From: Rhizobium sp. Root1212
GTDB lineage: Bacteria; Pseudomonadota; Alphaproteobacteria; Rhizobiales; Rhizobiaceae
DNA length: 64,000 bases
Assembly: GCF_001424985.1 (NCBI RefSeq)
Contig: NZ_LMDA01000023.1
Span: 303,257-367,256 of the forward strand
Reading direction: 5' to 3'
In this document: piece by piece, positions 52,121 to 61,645 of the stretch
Numbering within the stretch: position 1 is the first letter of the stretch
Layout of the letters: every line of letters starts with the position of its first letter
Notes under the pieces: model-generated
Database searches by the model: none
The model's input: the letters and a program-made list of their open reading frames with translations, nothing else
What the model was told of the DNA's origin: nothing
Program-made: the position numbers and the translations under genes

Positions 52121-52772
52121 AGATATCGAGCCGCCCTTCAGACAGGATCATGCGCCGCGCCTCGACCTGATCCATCAGCGACAGGTCGTGGGTGGCGATC
52201 ACGACAGCGGTGCCGAGGCGGTTGAGTTCGAGGAAAAGATTGAGCAGCCGTCGCGCCATCGGCGGATCGACATTGCCGGTCGGCTCGTCGGCGAGCAGGA
52301 TTTCCGGCCGGTCGATCAGCGCGCGGGCAATCGCCACGCGCTGCTTTTCGCCGCCGGACAGCACCGGCGGCAACACGTTGATGCGCTCGCCGAGCCCCAC
52401 CCAGTTCAAAAGCTCCAGCACGTCGGCGCGGTAGGTCGATTCCTCCTTGCCGCGCACCCGAAGCGGCAGCGCCACGTTTTCATAGGTGGTCAGGTGGTCG
52501 AGCAGCTGGAAATCCTGGAAGACAATGCCGATCCGCCGCCGCAGCATCGGAAACTCATCCCGCGGAATGGCCGAGATGTTGCGGTCGAACATGCGGATCA
52601 ACCCGCGCGTCGGTCGTAACGACAGGAATAGCAGGCGCAAAAGCGTCGTCTTGCCGGCGCCCGAAGGGCCGGTCAGGAACTGGAAGGATTTTCGCGGAAT
52701 GTCGAAGGTCAGGTCACGGAGGATTTCCGGGCCCATGCCGTAGCGCAATCCAACGTTCTCAAAATGAATCAA
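52113..52772 (-). CDS. ftsE: Cell division ATP-binding protein FtsE
   Basis: 219 residues when begun at the TTG at 52772 (then IHFENVGLRYG, the usual N-terminus). An ATG at 52865 would add 31 Ala/Arg-rich residues. Walker A is GPSGAGKTT, the Q-loop VFQDFQLL, the signature LSGGEKQR, and Walker B ILLADEPTGN. It energises FtsX. There is no good SD for the TTG, so the real start is uncertain. The plus-strand gene at 53022 is divergent. Confidence 0.93.
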   Translation of the reverse strand: MIHFENVGLRYGMGPEILRDLTFDIPRKSFQFLTGPSGAGKTTLLRLLFLSLRPTRGLIRMFDRNISAIPRDEFPMLRRRIGIVFQDFQLLDHLTTYENVALPLRVRGKEESTYRADVLELLNWVGLGERINVLPPVLSGGEKQRVAIARALIDRPEILLADEPTGNVDPPMARRLLNLFLELNRLGTAVVIATHDLSLMDQVEARRMILSEGRLDIYE

Positions 52773-53021
52773 GGGGCCAGCTCTCGTCCTGCGTTTGCCG
52801 CCTGGCGCGGTCGGCCTGATCGCTGGTCCGGCCGCCGCCATGGCCGCACCAACATGGTTAAACACCGGTTAATTTTCCATGAAAACATCGCCGATAAAGG
52901 GCGATCTTTTCGAAGCATTAACCATTTAGGTTTACGTCTCAGAAAGATTTGTTTCAATGCCCGGTTTTTGACCCTGGTCGCCGGGCTCGTCCGATGCGGC
53001 TTTGCCGCCAAAGGAGAGACG

Positions 53022-53708
53022 ATGCAAGCTTTCCGCTTCCAGGCCGGGCAGAGCGCCCCCCAGATGGATTTGCTGCCGCCCGAACGCGCGCCCCGCAGCC
53101 GCGCGGCCCCCACGACGCGCCGCGCCGATGTGGTGGATGCCGAATTCGAAACCGTCGCTTTCCCCACCCGCCGCCCGAACCATCGCGTTTTCAACGACAA
53201 CCGCACAAATTTTTCTCCGCGCCCGCCGATGACGGCAAGGGAGGAGCAGATCAGCGTCGGCGGCCTTCTCGTCGCCATGCTGGCGGAGGCCGCGAGCCAT
53301 CTGGAGCGCCTGCTCGCCCGCGTCCCACCGGCTGCCTTTGCCGGCCTCGTTGCCGCGCTCTGCGGCATCGCGTTCCTTCTCGTCACCTTCGCTTCCGCAG
53401 ATGCGGCTAAGCCGAGCGGTCTTGCGATCACCGATGTCGCCACCCGGCTTGGCGATGCAAACGGCATGCGGGTCGTCTCGGTCTATGGCGCGGTGGAAAA
53501 CCACACCGACGAACTGCAGACAGTGCCGGTCATCGAGATCAACGTCGTCGCCGACGGCCGCTCGAAGACGGCTGCCCGCATTCTCTCCGGCGCCAGCATC
53601 CTTGCCCCCGGCGAAAGCCGCCCCTTCGCCGCCCGGCTTCCCCATGCCGGGGGAAAACTGCCTGAAGTCACGGTTTCCTTCGGCAAGCCGGGTGCGCCGG
53701 CCCGCTGA
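53022..53708 (+). CDS. DUF3426-like membrane protein lacking the zinc-ribbon domain
   Basis: 228 residues from the ATG at 53022, which has AAGGAG at good spacing; the longer open frame from 52764 lacks support. A disordered Pro/Arg-rich N-terminal half precedes one membrane helix (about 109-128, FAGLVAALCGIAFLLVTFA). The C-terminal domain (VYGAVENHTDELQTVPVIEINVV... ending LPEVTVSFG) fits DUF3426. Homologues next to ftsE in related bacteria usually begin with an MJ0042 CxxC zinc ribbon; I see none here. Confidence 0.7.
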   Translation: MQAFRFQAGQSAPQMDLLPPERAPRSRAAPTTRRADVVDAEFETVAFPTRRPNHRVFNDNRTNFSPRPPMTAREEQISVGGLLVAMLAEAASHLERLLARVPPAAFAGLVAALCGIAFLLVTFASADAAKPSGLAITDVATRLGDANGMRVVSVYGAVENHTDELQTVPVIEINVVADGRSKTAARILSGASILAPGESRPFAARLPHAGGKLPEVTVSFGKPGAPAR

Positions 53709-53771
53709 CTGTGCTAAGCGCGGGGTTTCGGAGGCTGCGAGGCTGTCTCCACCTGTTTCTGGAGAAAAGCC

Positions 53772-54317
53772 ATGCCTGTCGTCCGTGGAAAAAACATCGA
53801 GCCGCTCTATAGCGCGGACGTGATCGCCGAGCGCAATCGCGCAATGGCCGACGAGATCGTCAAGGGGCCGACCGACAACCTGCTGGTCATCTCCGTGCTC
53901 AAGGGCTCGTTCATCTTCGCCGCCGATCTGATCCGCGCCATGCACGCCGCCGGCCTTGCGCCGGAGGTCGAGTTCATCACGCTCTCCAGCTACGGCACCG
54001 GCACGGTGTCGCAGGGCGTCAAGATCATCAAGGACATCGACAGTGACGTCCACGGCCGCGACGTGCTGCTGATCGACGACATCCTCGAATCCGGCCGCAC
54101 CCTGCGTTTCGCCAAGGAGCTGATGTATGAGCGCGGCGCAAAGTCGGTTTCGCTCGCCGTGCTGCTCGACAAGAAGGTCAAGCGCCAGATCGACCTCGAA
54201 GCCGATTACGTCGGTTTCGAATGCCCGGACTATTTCGTCGTCGGCTACGGCATGGATGTCGCCTATGCTTTCCGCGAGCTTCCCTTCGTCGGTGTCGTCA
54301 CCGGCGACGCGGACTAA
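53772..54317 (+). CDS. hpt: Hypoxanthine phosphoribosyltransferase
   Basis: 181 residues. It converts hypoxanthine or guanine to the nucleotide using PRPP. The PRPP motif is VLLIDDILESGRTL, with VLKGSFIFAADL and LSSYGTGT also present, and the C-terminal region CPDYFVVGYGMD carries the base-recognition residues. It follows the DUF3426-like gene by 63 bases. Confidence 0.95.
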   Translation: MPVVRGKNIEPLYSADVIAERNRAMADEIVKGPTDNLLVISVLKGSFIFAADLIRAMHAAGLAPEVEFITLSSYGTGTVSQGVKIIKDIDSDVHGRDVLLIDDILESGRTLRFAKELMYERGAKSVSLAVLLDKKVKRQIDLEADYVGFECPDYFVVGYGMDVAYAFRELPFVGVVTGDAD

Positions 54318-54507
54318 GTCGGCAAGGGGGGGTGACCCGAAACGGCACATCCGACCCCGTTATCTTGCGTTTGGGCGTTTACGGAACGCAAAGGAAAGTC
54401 TGGTGATTTGGGGCGCGGCTGACGCTGCGCTCCTGTTTCGTGATTCGCGCCGGATATGATGTCCGGCCGGCCGGGCAGGGGTCTTTTATGAACCCATGGA
54501 GGCCATG

Positions 54508-54867
54508 ATGGCGAAAATCCTGATTACCGAAGATGAGGATGGCCTGCGCCGGTTCGTGGCGCGCGCCCTCCAGCTCGACGGCCACGAGACCGTCGAAGCC
54601 GCCGATGGCGCCGAAGGCCTCGCCTGTCTGAAAGACGACGAATTCGATCTCCTGCTGTCGGACATCCGCATGCCCGTCATGGACGGCATCGAGCTTGCCC
54701 TGCAAGCATCTTCCGCCTTTCCGACGCTGAAAATCCTGCTCATGACCGGCTATGCCGAGCAGCGCGAACGCGCCGACAACCTCACCGGCAAGGTCATCGA
54801 CGTCGTGTCGAAGCCCTTCTCGCTGCCCGATATCCGCAAGGCCGTCGCGGTGGCGCTGGCTGCTTAA
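54508..54867 (+). CDS. cpdR: Single-domain response regulator CpdR
   Basis: 119 residues from the third of three nearby ATGs (54508), best spaced from GGAGG. It is a lone receiver domain: acidic ILITEDEDG, phospho-acceptor Asp in LLLSDIRMPVMDG, Thr in LLMTGYAEQ and Lys in VSKPFSLPDI. The sequence closely resembles CpdR of Caulobacter and Sinorhizobium, which directs ClpXP to destroy CtrA-pathway proteins depending on its phosphorylation by CckA-ChpT. A terminator follows. Confidence 0.9.
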   Translation: MAKILITEDEDGLRRFVARALQLDGHETVEAADGAEGLACLKDDEFDLLLSDIRMPVMDGIELALQASSAFPTLKILLMTGYAEQRERADNLTGKVIDVVSKPFSLPDIRKAVAVALAA

Positions 54868-54890
54868 AGCCCCAAACCGGACGCTGTAGA

Positions 54891-54926
54891 AAACAGGCGA
54901 GGCATCCACCAATGCCTTGCCTGTTT
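54891..54926 (+). terminator. Terminator after cpdR
   Basis: A 15-bp stem with one G-U pair (54891-54905 with 54912-54926) has the loop CCACCA. It ends in CTGTTTGATT, giving a short T-run on the plus strand, and begins with AAAACAGG. It lies 23 bases after the cpdR stop. Confidence 0.8.
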
Positions 54927-55120
54927 GATTCTGGAGGGAAGTCCACCCCTGGAATTGCCCGGTTTAGAAAAATATTCAATGGTATGATTAATTATATTCT
55001 AATGTAGTGGGCGATTTTGAATGGTGTCGAAAACGGATGACAGTTCCCGTTTTCTCGCCACGCCCCACGGCGAAAACGAACGACGACAGCTGACGTAAAC
55101 GACGTCCTGTCGAGAAAACG

Positions 55121-57766
55121 TCACCGGATATCCAGCAACCGCTCCAGATACCGCTTCTCCAGCTCGGGCGAACTGTTCGTCCCCAGCCGCCGCCGGATCT
55201 CTTCCAGAATTTCCCGCGCCCGCTGCGTGTCGATCTCGTCCGGTACCTTCACCTGATCGCCGAAATCCGGCCCGGCATTCTGCTGGCGCCGTCCCAGCGG
55301 ATCGCGGCCGTTCTGCCCGTATTGCGGAATGCCCGGCCCCTGGCCTTGGCCCTGACCCTGCATCTGGTTCATCATGTCCTGCGCGCCGTCGCGCAGCGCC
55401 TGCAACGCCCGGCCCTGATTGCCGACGGCCCGCTCGCCTTCGCCGTCACCGAGCGCACCGGAAGCGCCCTTCATCTCTCGGCCGGCCTCGCCAAAACCCT
55501 TGCCGGGCTTGATGCCCATGCCCTCGAGGCCCTTCTGCAATTCGCCGAGTTGCTTGGACAGTGCCTCCTGCCGGCTCTTCAGGTCCTTCAGGGCCTGCTT
55601 CAGCTGCTCCTCGGTCATCTGGTCCATGGGGTCGGGCTGGCCGGCATTCTGGTCGGGCTGTTGCCCTGGCTGCGGCGGCATATCCTGATCGAACAGTTCC
55701 TGATCCTCGCCGTCGAGCGGATCGCCGCGCTGCATGCGGTCGCGCAGGGCCTGATCGTTGCGGAAGGTTTCTTCCATCAGCTTCTGCTGGTCCTGCATCA
55801 GCTTGCCAAGCTTGTCCATCTGCTGGCGCATTTCGCTGTTGTCCTGGCCTTGCTGCCCCTGCTGGGGGCGGCCGGCCTGCAGGTTGTTCATCATGCGCTG
55901 CATTTCCGACAGCATCTGACGGGCCTGATCCTTGGCGCCGGATTTCGCCAGATTTTCGATCTGGTCCATCATCTTCTGCAGGTCGCGCTGGCTGACCATG
56001 TTGTCCCGCTCGGGATTGTTGGCCATGCGCGGGTTTTTCATCGCCTGCTTGGCGAGCGCATCCATGTATTCCTTCATGGCGTCGCGCAGTTCCTGCATCA
56101 GCTTGGCGATTTCCTGATCCGAAGCGTTGCGGTCCAGCGCTTCGGAAAGTTTTTGCTGGGCCTCGCGCAGACGCTGGTCGGCCAGCGCCAGATCGCCGTC
56201 CTCGATGCCGAGCGCGATTTCCCAGAGATGATCGGCGGCGTCGCGCAGCATGTCGTCATTGCGGGCCAGCGCCATGCGGCTGCGGGCCGATTTCATCAGC
56301 AGGAAATGGGTGAGATTGGGGATGGTCTCTTCCGCCAGCGCCGTGACGGCATCGTTGAGATCGATCGCCCGCGGCAGCGCATTGGCATCGAGTGCGAAAA
56401 CCTGCCGCTCCTCGGCGACCGCACCGGCCAGCGGCTCGAAGAATTGCCGCGCCGGCAGGATCATGTCCTGCGGAACGCTGCGTCCTTCCTGCCCCGCCGC
56501 GTCGCGGGCGACGAGCGTGATGCGCACGCGCTTGCCGGAAAGCGGGTGTTCGGAAAGATTGCGGCTGGTCAGCCCCTTGGCTTCGCGCGCATTGCGCTTC
56601 GGCAGGTCCAGCCGATATTCCGGCAGCGGATAGAGGGGACGCGCACCGTCCGCCGCGTCGTCCAGCGGCTTGATCTCGGCCCAGGCATCCTGAATGCCGT
56701 AGTCGTCCCTGGCGGCAAAGGCGATTTCCAGCGCCGCATTCACTGTCGTCTTCGGAATGCCGTCAAAGGCGATTTCCGGCACGGCATCGGGAATGATGGT
56801 GAAAGCCCACGTCTGGCCGCCGACGGACAGCGCGCCATCGCGGTTGATCTTGTAAAGATGGGTCTGACTGCCCGGAAGCGCCGGCTTTGCCGCCGCCTGC
56901 TGCGTCGCAGCCGCGTTCTTCGCCTGCTCAGGCATCTTCTTCGCGGCGTCCGCCTCCTGCGAGGGAATGGCGATCGCGTCCACCGAATCCTTCTCGCGGA
57001 AGGTTACGGGCATGGCCTCGTCGCTGACCACGCGCACCGTGACTTCGCTGAATTGCGGAATGGTCAGCACGCCGTCCGGCGTATTGTCGCGCCCGGTCAG
57101 GAAGATCGGCGCCTTGCCGGTATAAGCCGGCGGTGTCACCCAGGCGTCGATGCGGATATCGGACTGCACTGCCGCCGCTTCCGGCAGCCGGAAGGCGTCC
57201 ATTAGGCTGCCGCCCCGGTTGGAATAGGAAAAGGCGAAGGCGACGCAGACGAGCAGCACCGGAACGGCGCGCAACGCATAGCGATCATGGCGGGCGATAT
57301 CCGGCCGCGGCAAGCCGGTCTGCAGGCTGCCGATCATCCGCGCCATGCGGTTCTGGTGTTCCAGCCACAACGCCTGTCCGAAGGCCCCTTCGGTCGCGGG
57401 CACATCGTCCTGCACCCCAATGGCCTGATGCTTCAGCCCGTTGCGCTCTTCCAGCATGCGGTCGGCCTCGGCATTGCCGGGCAGGCGAAGCCGTGCGAGC
57501 GGAACGAGAAAGGCGAGAAAGAGAATGCCGCTTGCCGCAAGAATGAAGGCATGCAGCCAAAACGGCATCGCCCGGAACAGGCCGAACCAGGCAATGGCGG
57601 CAAACGTCAGGAGAATGCCAAGCGGCGGAAACGCACGCGGAATTGCCTGCTCGACGACCATCACGATACGCGCAATAACTCGCTTGAAACTCAGCGCTCT
57701 CGCGAGTTCGCCTTTTCGCATCGCCGGTTTTTCCTCAGTCGGTCGCCGTTGCGGCCCTGCAGCCAT
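55121..57766 (-). CDS. TIGR02302/DUF4175 family large membrane protein
   Basis: 881 residues. Three hydrophobic segments lie near the N-terminus (about 48-66, 70-95, 165-180). A beta-rich region (about 200-430, IRIDAWVTPPAYTGKAP) is followed by a long helical, Gln/Met-rich coiled coil (about 500-800, with QGQQGQDNSEMRQQMDKLGK and many DQMTEEQ-type turns) and a conserved C-terminus RAREILEEIRRRLG. The function is unknown; the family is alphaproteobacterial. ATG 57721 (MRKGELARALSFKR) is an alternative start. It is downstream of lysA on the same strand. Confidence 0.88.
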   Translation of the reverse strand: MAAGPQRRPTEEKPAMRKGELARALSFKRVIARIVMVVEQAIPRAFPPLGILLTFAAIAWFGLFRAMPFWLHAFILAASGILFLAFLVPLARLRLPGNAEADRMLEERNGLKHQAIGVQDDVPATEGAFGQALWLEHQNRMARMIGSLQTGLPRPDIARHDRYALRAVPVLLVCVAFAFSYSNRGGSLMDAFRLPEAAAVQSDIRIDAWVTPPAYTGKAPIFLTGRDNTPDGVLTIPQFSEVTVRVVSDEAMPVTFREKDSVDAIAIPSQEADAAKKMPEQAKNAAATQQAAAKPALPGSQTHLYKINRDGALSVGGQTWAFTIIPDAVPEIAFDGIPKTTVNAALEIAFAARDDYGIQDAWAEIKPLDDAADGARPLYPLPEYRLDLPKRNAREAKGLTSRNLSEHPLSGKRVRITLVARDAAGQEGRSVPQDMILPARQFFEPLAGAVAEERQVFALDANALPRAIDLNDAVTALAEETIPNLTHFLLMKSARSRMALARNDDMLRDAADHLWEIALGIEDGDLALADQRLREAQQKLSEALDRNASDQEIAKLMQELRDAMKEYMDALAKQAMKNPRMANNPERDNMVSQRDLQKMMDQIENLAKSGAKDQARQMLSEMQRMMNNLQAGRPQQGQQGQDNSEMRQQMDKLGKLMQDQQKLMEETFRNDQALRDRMQRGDPLDGEDQELFDQDMPPQPGQQPDQNAGQPDPMDQMTEEQLKQALKDLKSRQEALSKQLGELQKGLEGMGIKPGKGFGEAGREMKGASGALGDGEGERAVGNQGRALQALRDGAQDMMNQMQGQGQGQGPGIPQYGQNGRDPLGRRQQNAGPDFGDQVKVPDEIDTQRAREILEEIRRRLGTNSSPELEKRYLERLLDIR

Positions 57767-57894
57767 CCACTCGCGTTCCCTGTTTCCGCCGCGGGGAGCA
57801 TCCCGCCCGGATCACGATAACATTCTTTGTGGCGAAGACGAGGGTGATCCGGAAAACGTGATGGGATTGTGAGCGCAATCCCGGTCGCGTCGGC

Positions 57895-59163
57895 TCAGGC
57901 GAGCCAGTCCGGCACCGAATCGAGGCCGATCAGTTCCTCATAGGTGCGGCGCGGCCGAATCACATGGAAGCGGTCGCCCTTCACCAGAACTTCCGGCACC
58001 AGCAGGCGGGAATTGTAGGTGCCCGACTGTACCGCGCCATAGGCGCCGGCCGTGCCGATGGCGATCAGGTCGCCCGGCTTCGGCATCGCCATCTCGCGGT
58101 CGAGCGCCAGATAGTCGCCCGTCTCGCAGACCGGGCCAACGATATCGGCCGTGATGCGCGGCGCATTGGCGGCGGAAATACGAACGGGCCGGATCTCGTG
58201 ATAGGCCTCGTAGAGCGTCGGCCGGATCAGGTCGTTCATCGCGCCGTCGACGATGACGAAGGTCTTCGAGCCGCCATCCTTCACATAGATCACCTCGGTC
58301 ACGAGGATGCCGGCATTGCCGACGATCAGCCGGCCGGGCTCGGTGACGATCTTGCAGCCGAGGTCGCGCAGCTGGTTCTTGACGATCTCCGCGTAGGCGT
58401 CGGGCAGAGGCGGCGGGTTGTTGTCTTCCTTGTAGGGCACGCCGAGGCCACCGCCGACATCGACGTGGTCGATCGCATGGCCATCGCCGCGCAGCGTATC
58501 GACCAGCTCGCGCAGCAGCCGGAAGGCATCCTCGAACGGCTGCAGCGCCGTGATCTGACTGCCGATATGCATATCGATGCCGGTCACCTTGATGCCCGGA
58601 AGCGTGGCGGCATGGGCATAGACGGCGCGCGCGCGCTCATAGGCGATGCCGAATTTGTTTTCCTTCTTCCCGGTCGAAATCTTGGCATGGGTCTTGGCGT
58701 CGACGTCGGGATTGATGCGGAAGGAAACATGCGCCTGCTTGCCGAGACGGACAGCACGCAAATTCAGCACTTCCAGTTCCGGTTCGGATTCGACGTTGAA
58801 GCAATAGATGCCGGCTTCGAGCGCCAGATCCATCTCCTGTACCGTCTTGCCGACGCCGGAGAACATGATTCGGCTTGCCGGAATACCGGCCGCCAGCGCC
58901 CGAAGCAGCTCGCCGCCCGAAACGACATCGACACCGGCCCCGAGCCGGGCAAGCGTCTTCAAAACAGCCTGATTGGAATTGGCTTTCATCGCATAGCAGA
59001 CGAGCGCATCGACATCCGCGAAAGCCTTGGCGAAGACTTTGTAGTGCCGCTCGAGGGTCGCCGTGGAATAGCAATAGAACGGCGTTCCGACCGCCTTGGC
59101 GATGTCGATGACGGAAACGTCTTCGGCATACAGAATGCCGTCGCGATATTCGAAGTGGTTCAC
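57895..59163 (-). CDS. lysA: Diaminopimelate decarboxylase
   Basis: 422 residues. It makes lysine from meso-diaminopimelate with PLP. The PLP lysine is in CYAMKANSN; HIGSQIT, GGGLGVPY and EPGRLIVGNAG form the PLP and phosphate sites, and CETGDYLA contributes across the dimer. It is 16 bases after the lipoprotein gene, in an argH-lipoprotein-lysA transcript; TIGR02302 lies 128 bases further. Confidence 0.97.
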   Translation of the reverse strand: MNHFEYRDGILYAEDVSVIDIAKAVGTPFYCYSTATLERHYKVFAKAFADVDALVCYAMKANSNQAVLKTLARLGAGVDVVSGGELLRALAAGIPASRIMFSGVGKTVQEMDLALEAGIYCFNVESEPELEVLNLRAVRLGKQAHVSFRINPDVDAKTHAKISTGKKENKFGIAYERARAVYAHAATLPGIKVTGIDMHIGSQITALQPFEDAFRLLRELVDTLRGDGHAIDHVDVGGGLGVPYKEDNNPPPLPDAYAEIVKNQLRDLGCKIVTEPGRLIVGNAGILVTEVIYVKDGGSKTFVIVDGAMNDLIRPTLYEAYHEIRPVRISAANAPRITADIVGPVCETGDYLALDREMAMPKPGDLIAIGTAGAYGAVQSGTYNSRLLVPEVLVKGDRFHVIRPRRTYEELIGLDSVPDWLA

Positions 59164-59179
59164 GGCTTTGCTCTATGGC

Positions 59180-59371
59180 TCAGAGTAACGGATCGAGTAG
59201 GAAAGGACGTTCCGGAGCCGGCGCCTTTTTCTGGGTTTCGCCGGCGGCGGCCTTGCGGTTGATGTCGGCGGCACCCGGACGATCGAGATCACCCTTGCGG
59301 CCGCAGCCCGAAAGAACGATGCCGGCGGCGGAAAGGGCAAGGATGAAAAAAGTCGTCTTACGCGAAAGCAT
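59180..59371 (-). CDS. Small lipoprotein (LptM/YifL-like)
   Basis: 63 residues from the ATG at 59371. The signal peptide carries lipobox LSGC, giving a mature N-terminal CGRKGDLD. That GRKGxL pattern directly after the lipid Cys is that of the small LptM/YifL lipoproteins, which assist LptD assembly in enterobacteria. The position between argH and lysA is the same as in many alphaproteobacteria. The mature part is only about 42 residues and ends LLDPLL. Confidence 0.85.
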   Translation of the reverse strand: MLSRKTTFFILALSAAGIVLSGCGRKGDLDRPGAADINRKAAAGETQKKAPAPERPFLLDPLL

Positions 59372-59459
59372 GTCGTTTTCCCGGTGCCGGCCGTCTGCCG
59401 GATCAATCTGAAAAAGCATTATCGATTTTTGAAGGTGTTGTGCACCCTCTTTGTTGTGC

Positions 59460-60863
59460 TCAGTTTTTCGCGCGCCACCAGGCGATCTGTTTCCTCACTT
59501 CGCTCGGCGCGGTGCCGCCAAAGGAGGTGCGGCTGGCGACCGAGGCCTCGACCGTCAGGACGTCGAACACCTTGTCGGTGATGTCGGGGTGGATGGCCTG
59601 GAGATCGGCCAGCGAAAGCTCGGCCAGTTCGCAGCCCTTCTCTTCCGCCAGCGCCACGGCGCGGCCGGTCACATGATGGGCGTCGCGGAAGGGCAGGCCC
59701 GCCTCGCGCACCAGCCAGTCGGCCAGATCGGTTGCGGTTGAGAAACCGGAGCCGGCCGCCGCCTTCATCTTGTCGGCGCGGATGGTGAGGTCGCGCACCA
59801 TGCCGGTCATGGCGGCAATCGCCAGTTCCAGGCTTTCGGCGGCGTCGAAGACCTGCTCCTTGTCTTCCTGCATGTCCTTGGAATAGGCGAGCGGCAGGCC
59901 CTTCATCACGGTCAGGAGCGCGATCAGCGAGCCATTGATGCGGCCGGTCTTGGCGCGCACCAGCTCGGCCGCATCCGGGTTCTTCTTCTGCGGCATGATC
60001 GAGGAGCCGGTCGAGAAGGCATCCGACAGCCGCACGAAGCCGAACTGCGGCGTCGACCAGATGACGATCTCTTCCGCCAGCCGCGACAGATGTACGGCGC
60101 AGATGGAGGCGATGGACAGGAATTCCAGCGCGAAATCGCGGTCGGAAACGGTGTCGATCGAGTTGCGGGTCGGCTCGCGGAAACCGAGCGCCTTCGCCGT
60201 CATATGGCGGTCGATCGGAAAGCCGGTGCCGGCCAGCGCCGCAGCGCCGATCGGGCTTTCGTCCAGATGCTCGATGGCATGGCGCACGCGCTGGCGGTCG
60301 CGGCCGAACATCTCGACATAGGCCATGCAATGGTGGCCGAAGGTGACGGGCTGCGCCGTCTGCAGATGGGTGAAGCCGGGCATGACGGTGTCGACATGCT
60401 CTTCTGCTCGGTCGAGGAAGGCCGCGATCAGCGCCGTCAGCATGGTCTCGGTCTTGGCCAGCTCTTCCTTCACCCAGAGGCGGAAATCGAGCGCCACCTG
60501 ATCGTTGCGCGAGCGGGCGGTGTGCAGGCGGCCCGCGGCGGGGCCGATCAGGGTCGCCAGCCGCGCCTCAATGTTCATGTGGATGTCTTCGAGACGACGG
60601 GAGAATTCGAACTGGCCGCTTTCGATCTCTGACAGAATCGTGTCCAGCCCGTGAAGGATCTTGTCTTTATCGTCTGCCGAAATGATGCCTTGATGCGCCA
60701 GCATCGTCGCATGCGCCTTTGAGCCGCGGATATCCTGCGCGAAAAGCTTCTTGTCGAAGCCGATCGAGGCATTTATCTCCTCCATGATCGCGTCCGGACC
60801 CGAAGCGAAACGTCCGCCCCACATCTGGTTGGAGGATTTGCCTTCGGATGCGCCGTCGCTCAT
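59460..60863 (-). CDS. argH: Argininosuccinate lyase
   Basis: 467 residues. It splits argininosuccinate into arginine and fumarate. The fumarase-superfamily signature [12 protein letters not shown] is intact, with [13 protein letters not shown] and [16 protein letters not shown] upstream. It is the first gene of the argH-lipoprotein-lysA set and divergent from the thioredoxin-like gene, with only 44 bases between their starts. Confidence 0.97.
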   Translation of the reverse strand: MSDGASEGKSSNQMWGGRFASGPDAIMEEINASIGFDKKLFAQDIRGSKAHATMLAHQGIISADDKDKILHGLDTILSEIESGQFEFSRRLEDIHMNIEARLATLIGPAAGRLHTARSRNDQVALDFRLWVKEELAKTETMLTALIAAFLDRAEEHVDTVMPGFTHLQTAQPVTFGHHCMAYVEMFGRDRQRVRHAIEHLDESPIGAAALAGTGFPIDRHMTAKALGFREPTRNSIDTVSDRDFALEFLSIASICAVHLSRLAEEIVIWSTPQFGFVRLSDAFSTGSSIMPQKKNPDAAELVRAKTGRINGSLIALLTVMKGLPLAYSKDMQEDKEQVFDAAESLELAIAAMTGMVRDLTIRADKMKAAAGSGFSTATDLADWLVREAGLPFRDAHHVTGRAVALAEEKGCELAELSLADLQAIHPDITDKVFDVLTVEASVASRTSFGGTAPSEVRKQIAWWRAKN

Positions 60864-60907
60864 GAGATATGCCCGCCCTGAAATGACCCGTTGCCGTGGA
60901 ATTTGAC

Positions 60908-61579
60908 ATGACAGACCAGAAGAAGAGCCTTCCCGCCGCCAAGATCGTGGCGCTCGCCGCCCTTGCGGGGCTGATCGCCGGTGCGGCGGTGGTATACGTG
61001 AAGGAAAGCGGGTCTGGCAATGGCGCAGCCACCGAAACTGCCGCCGCCGGCACCTGTCCGCTGGCGGCGCAAAAGGTCACCGCCATCAAGCCCTTCCTCA
61101 AGGGCCAGGTCGCCGCCATGTCCCCCGCCACCGATCCGCGCGCCGTTCCGGGTCTCGCCTTCAAAGGTGCCGACGGCAAGGACCTGACGCTTGCCGATTT
61201 TACCGGCAAGACCGTGCTTCTCAATCTCTGGGCTACCTGGTGCGTGCCCTGCCGTGAAGAGATGCCGGCCCTCAACGCCCTGCAAAAGGCCGCCGGCAGC
61301 GACCGCTTCGAAGTCGTCGCCGTCAACATCGACACCGGCGGCGACGAAAAGCCCAAGGCCTTCCTCGACGAAACCGGCGTTCACGATCTCGGCTATTACC
61401 GCGACGCTTCCATGGGTGTCTTCAACACGCTGAAAAAAGAAGGCCTCGCCTTCGGCCTGCCGGTGACGCTGCTGATGGACGACAGGGGCTGCCTAGTCTC
61501 CTCCATGAACGGCCCGGCCGCATGGGACAGCGATGACGCGAAGGCGCTGATCAAGGCGGCGACAACACCCAATACCTAA
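60908..61579 (+). CDS. tlpA: TlpA-like membrane-anchored thioredoxin
   Basis: 223 residues from the ATG at 60908; a GTG at 60896 adds 4. An N-terminal membrane helix (about 12-33) tethers a periplasmic thioredoxin fold with [13 protein letters not shown]. TlpA in Bradyrhizobium reduces copper-site cysteines for cytochrome oxidase assembly, and this may do likewise. A second Cys pair (TCPL and GCL) is present. It converges with the 3-hydroxybutyryl-CoA dehydrogenase across repeat copy 7. Confidence 0.88.
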   Translation: MTDQKKSLPAAKIVALAALAGLIAGAAVVYVKESGSGNGAATETAAAGTCPLAAQKVTAIKPFLKGQVAAMSPATDPRAVPGLAFKGADGKDLTLADFTGKTVLLNLWATWCVPCREEMPALNALQKAAGSDRFEVVAVNIDTGGDEKPKAFLDETGVHDLGYYRDASMGVFNTLKKEGLAFGLPVTLLMDDRGCLVSSMNGPAAWDSDDAKALIKAATTPNT

Positions 61580-61597
61580 ATGAAAGCACGCGGCTTC

Positions 61598-61645
61598 TTC
61601 CTTCTCCCCCGCGGGGAGAAGGTGCCCGAAGGGCGGATGAGGGGG
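61598..61645. repeat. Intergenic palindromic repeat, RIME-like (copy 7, partial)
   Basis: A half-element with CCTTCTCCCCCGCGGGGAGA and GTGCCCGAAGGGCGGATGAG. It lies between the converging tlpA and 3-hydroxybutyryl-CoA dehydrogenase genes and ends one base before the latter's stop codon. Confidence 0.8.

Noticed and set aside
55322..57205. A 627-codon open frame antisense to the TIGR02302 gene
   Set aside because: Leu/His/Val-rich shadow of the Gln/Met-rich coiled coil; no ribosome binding site.
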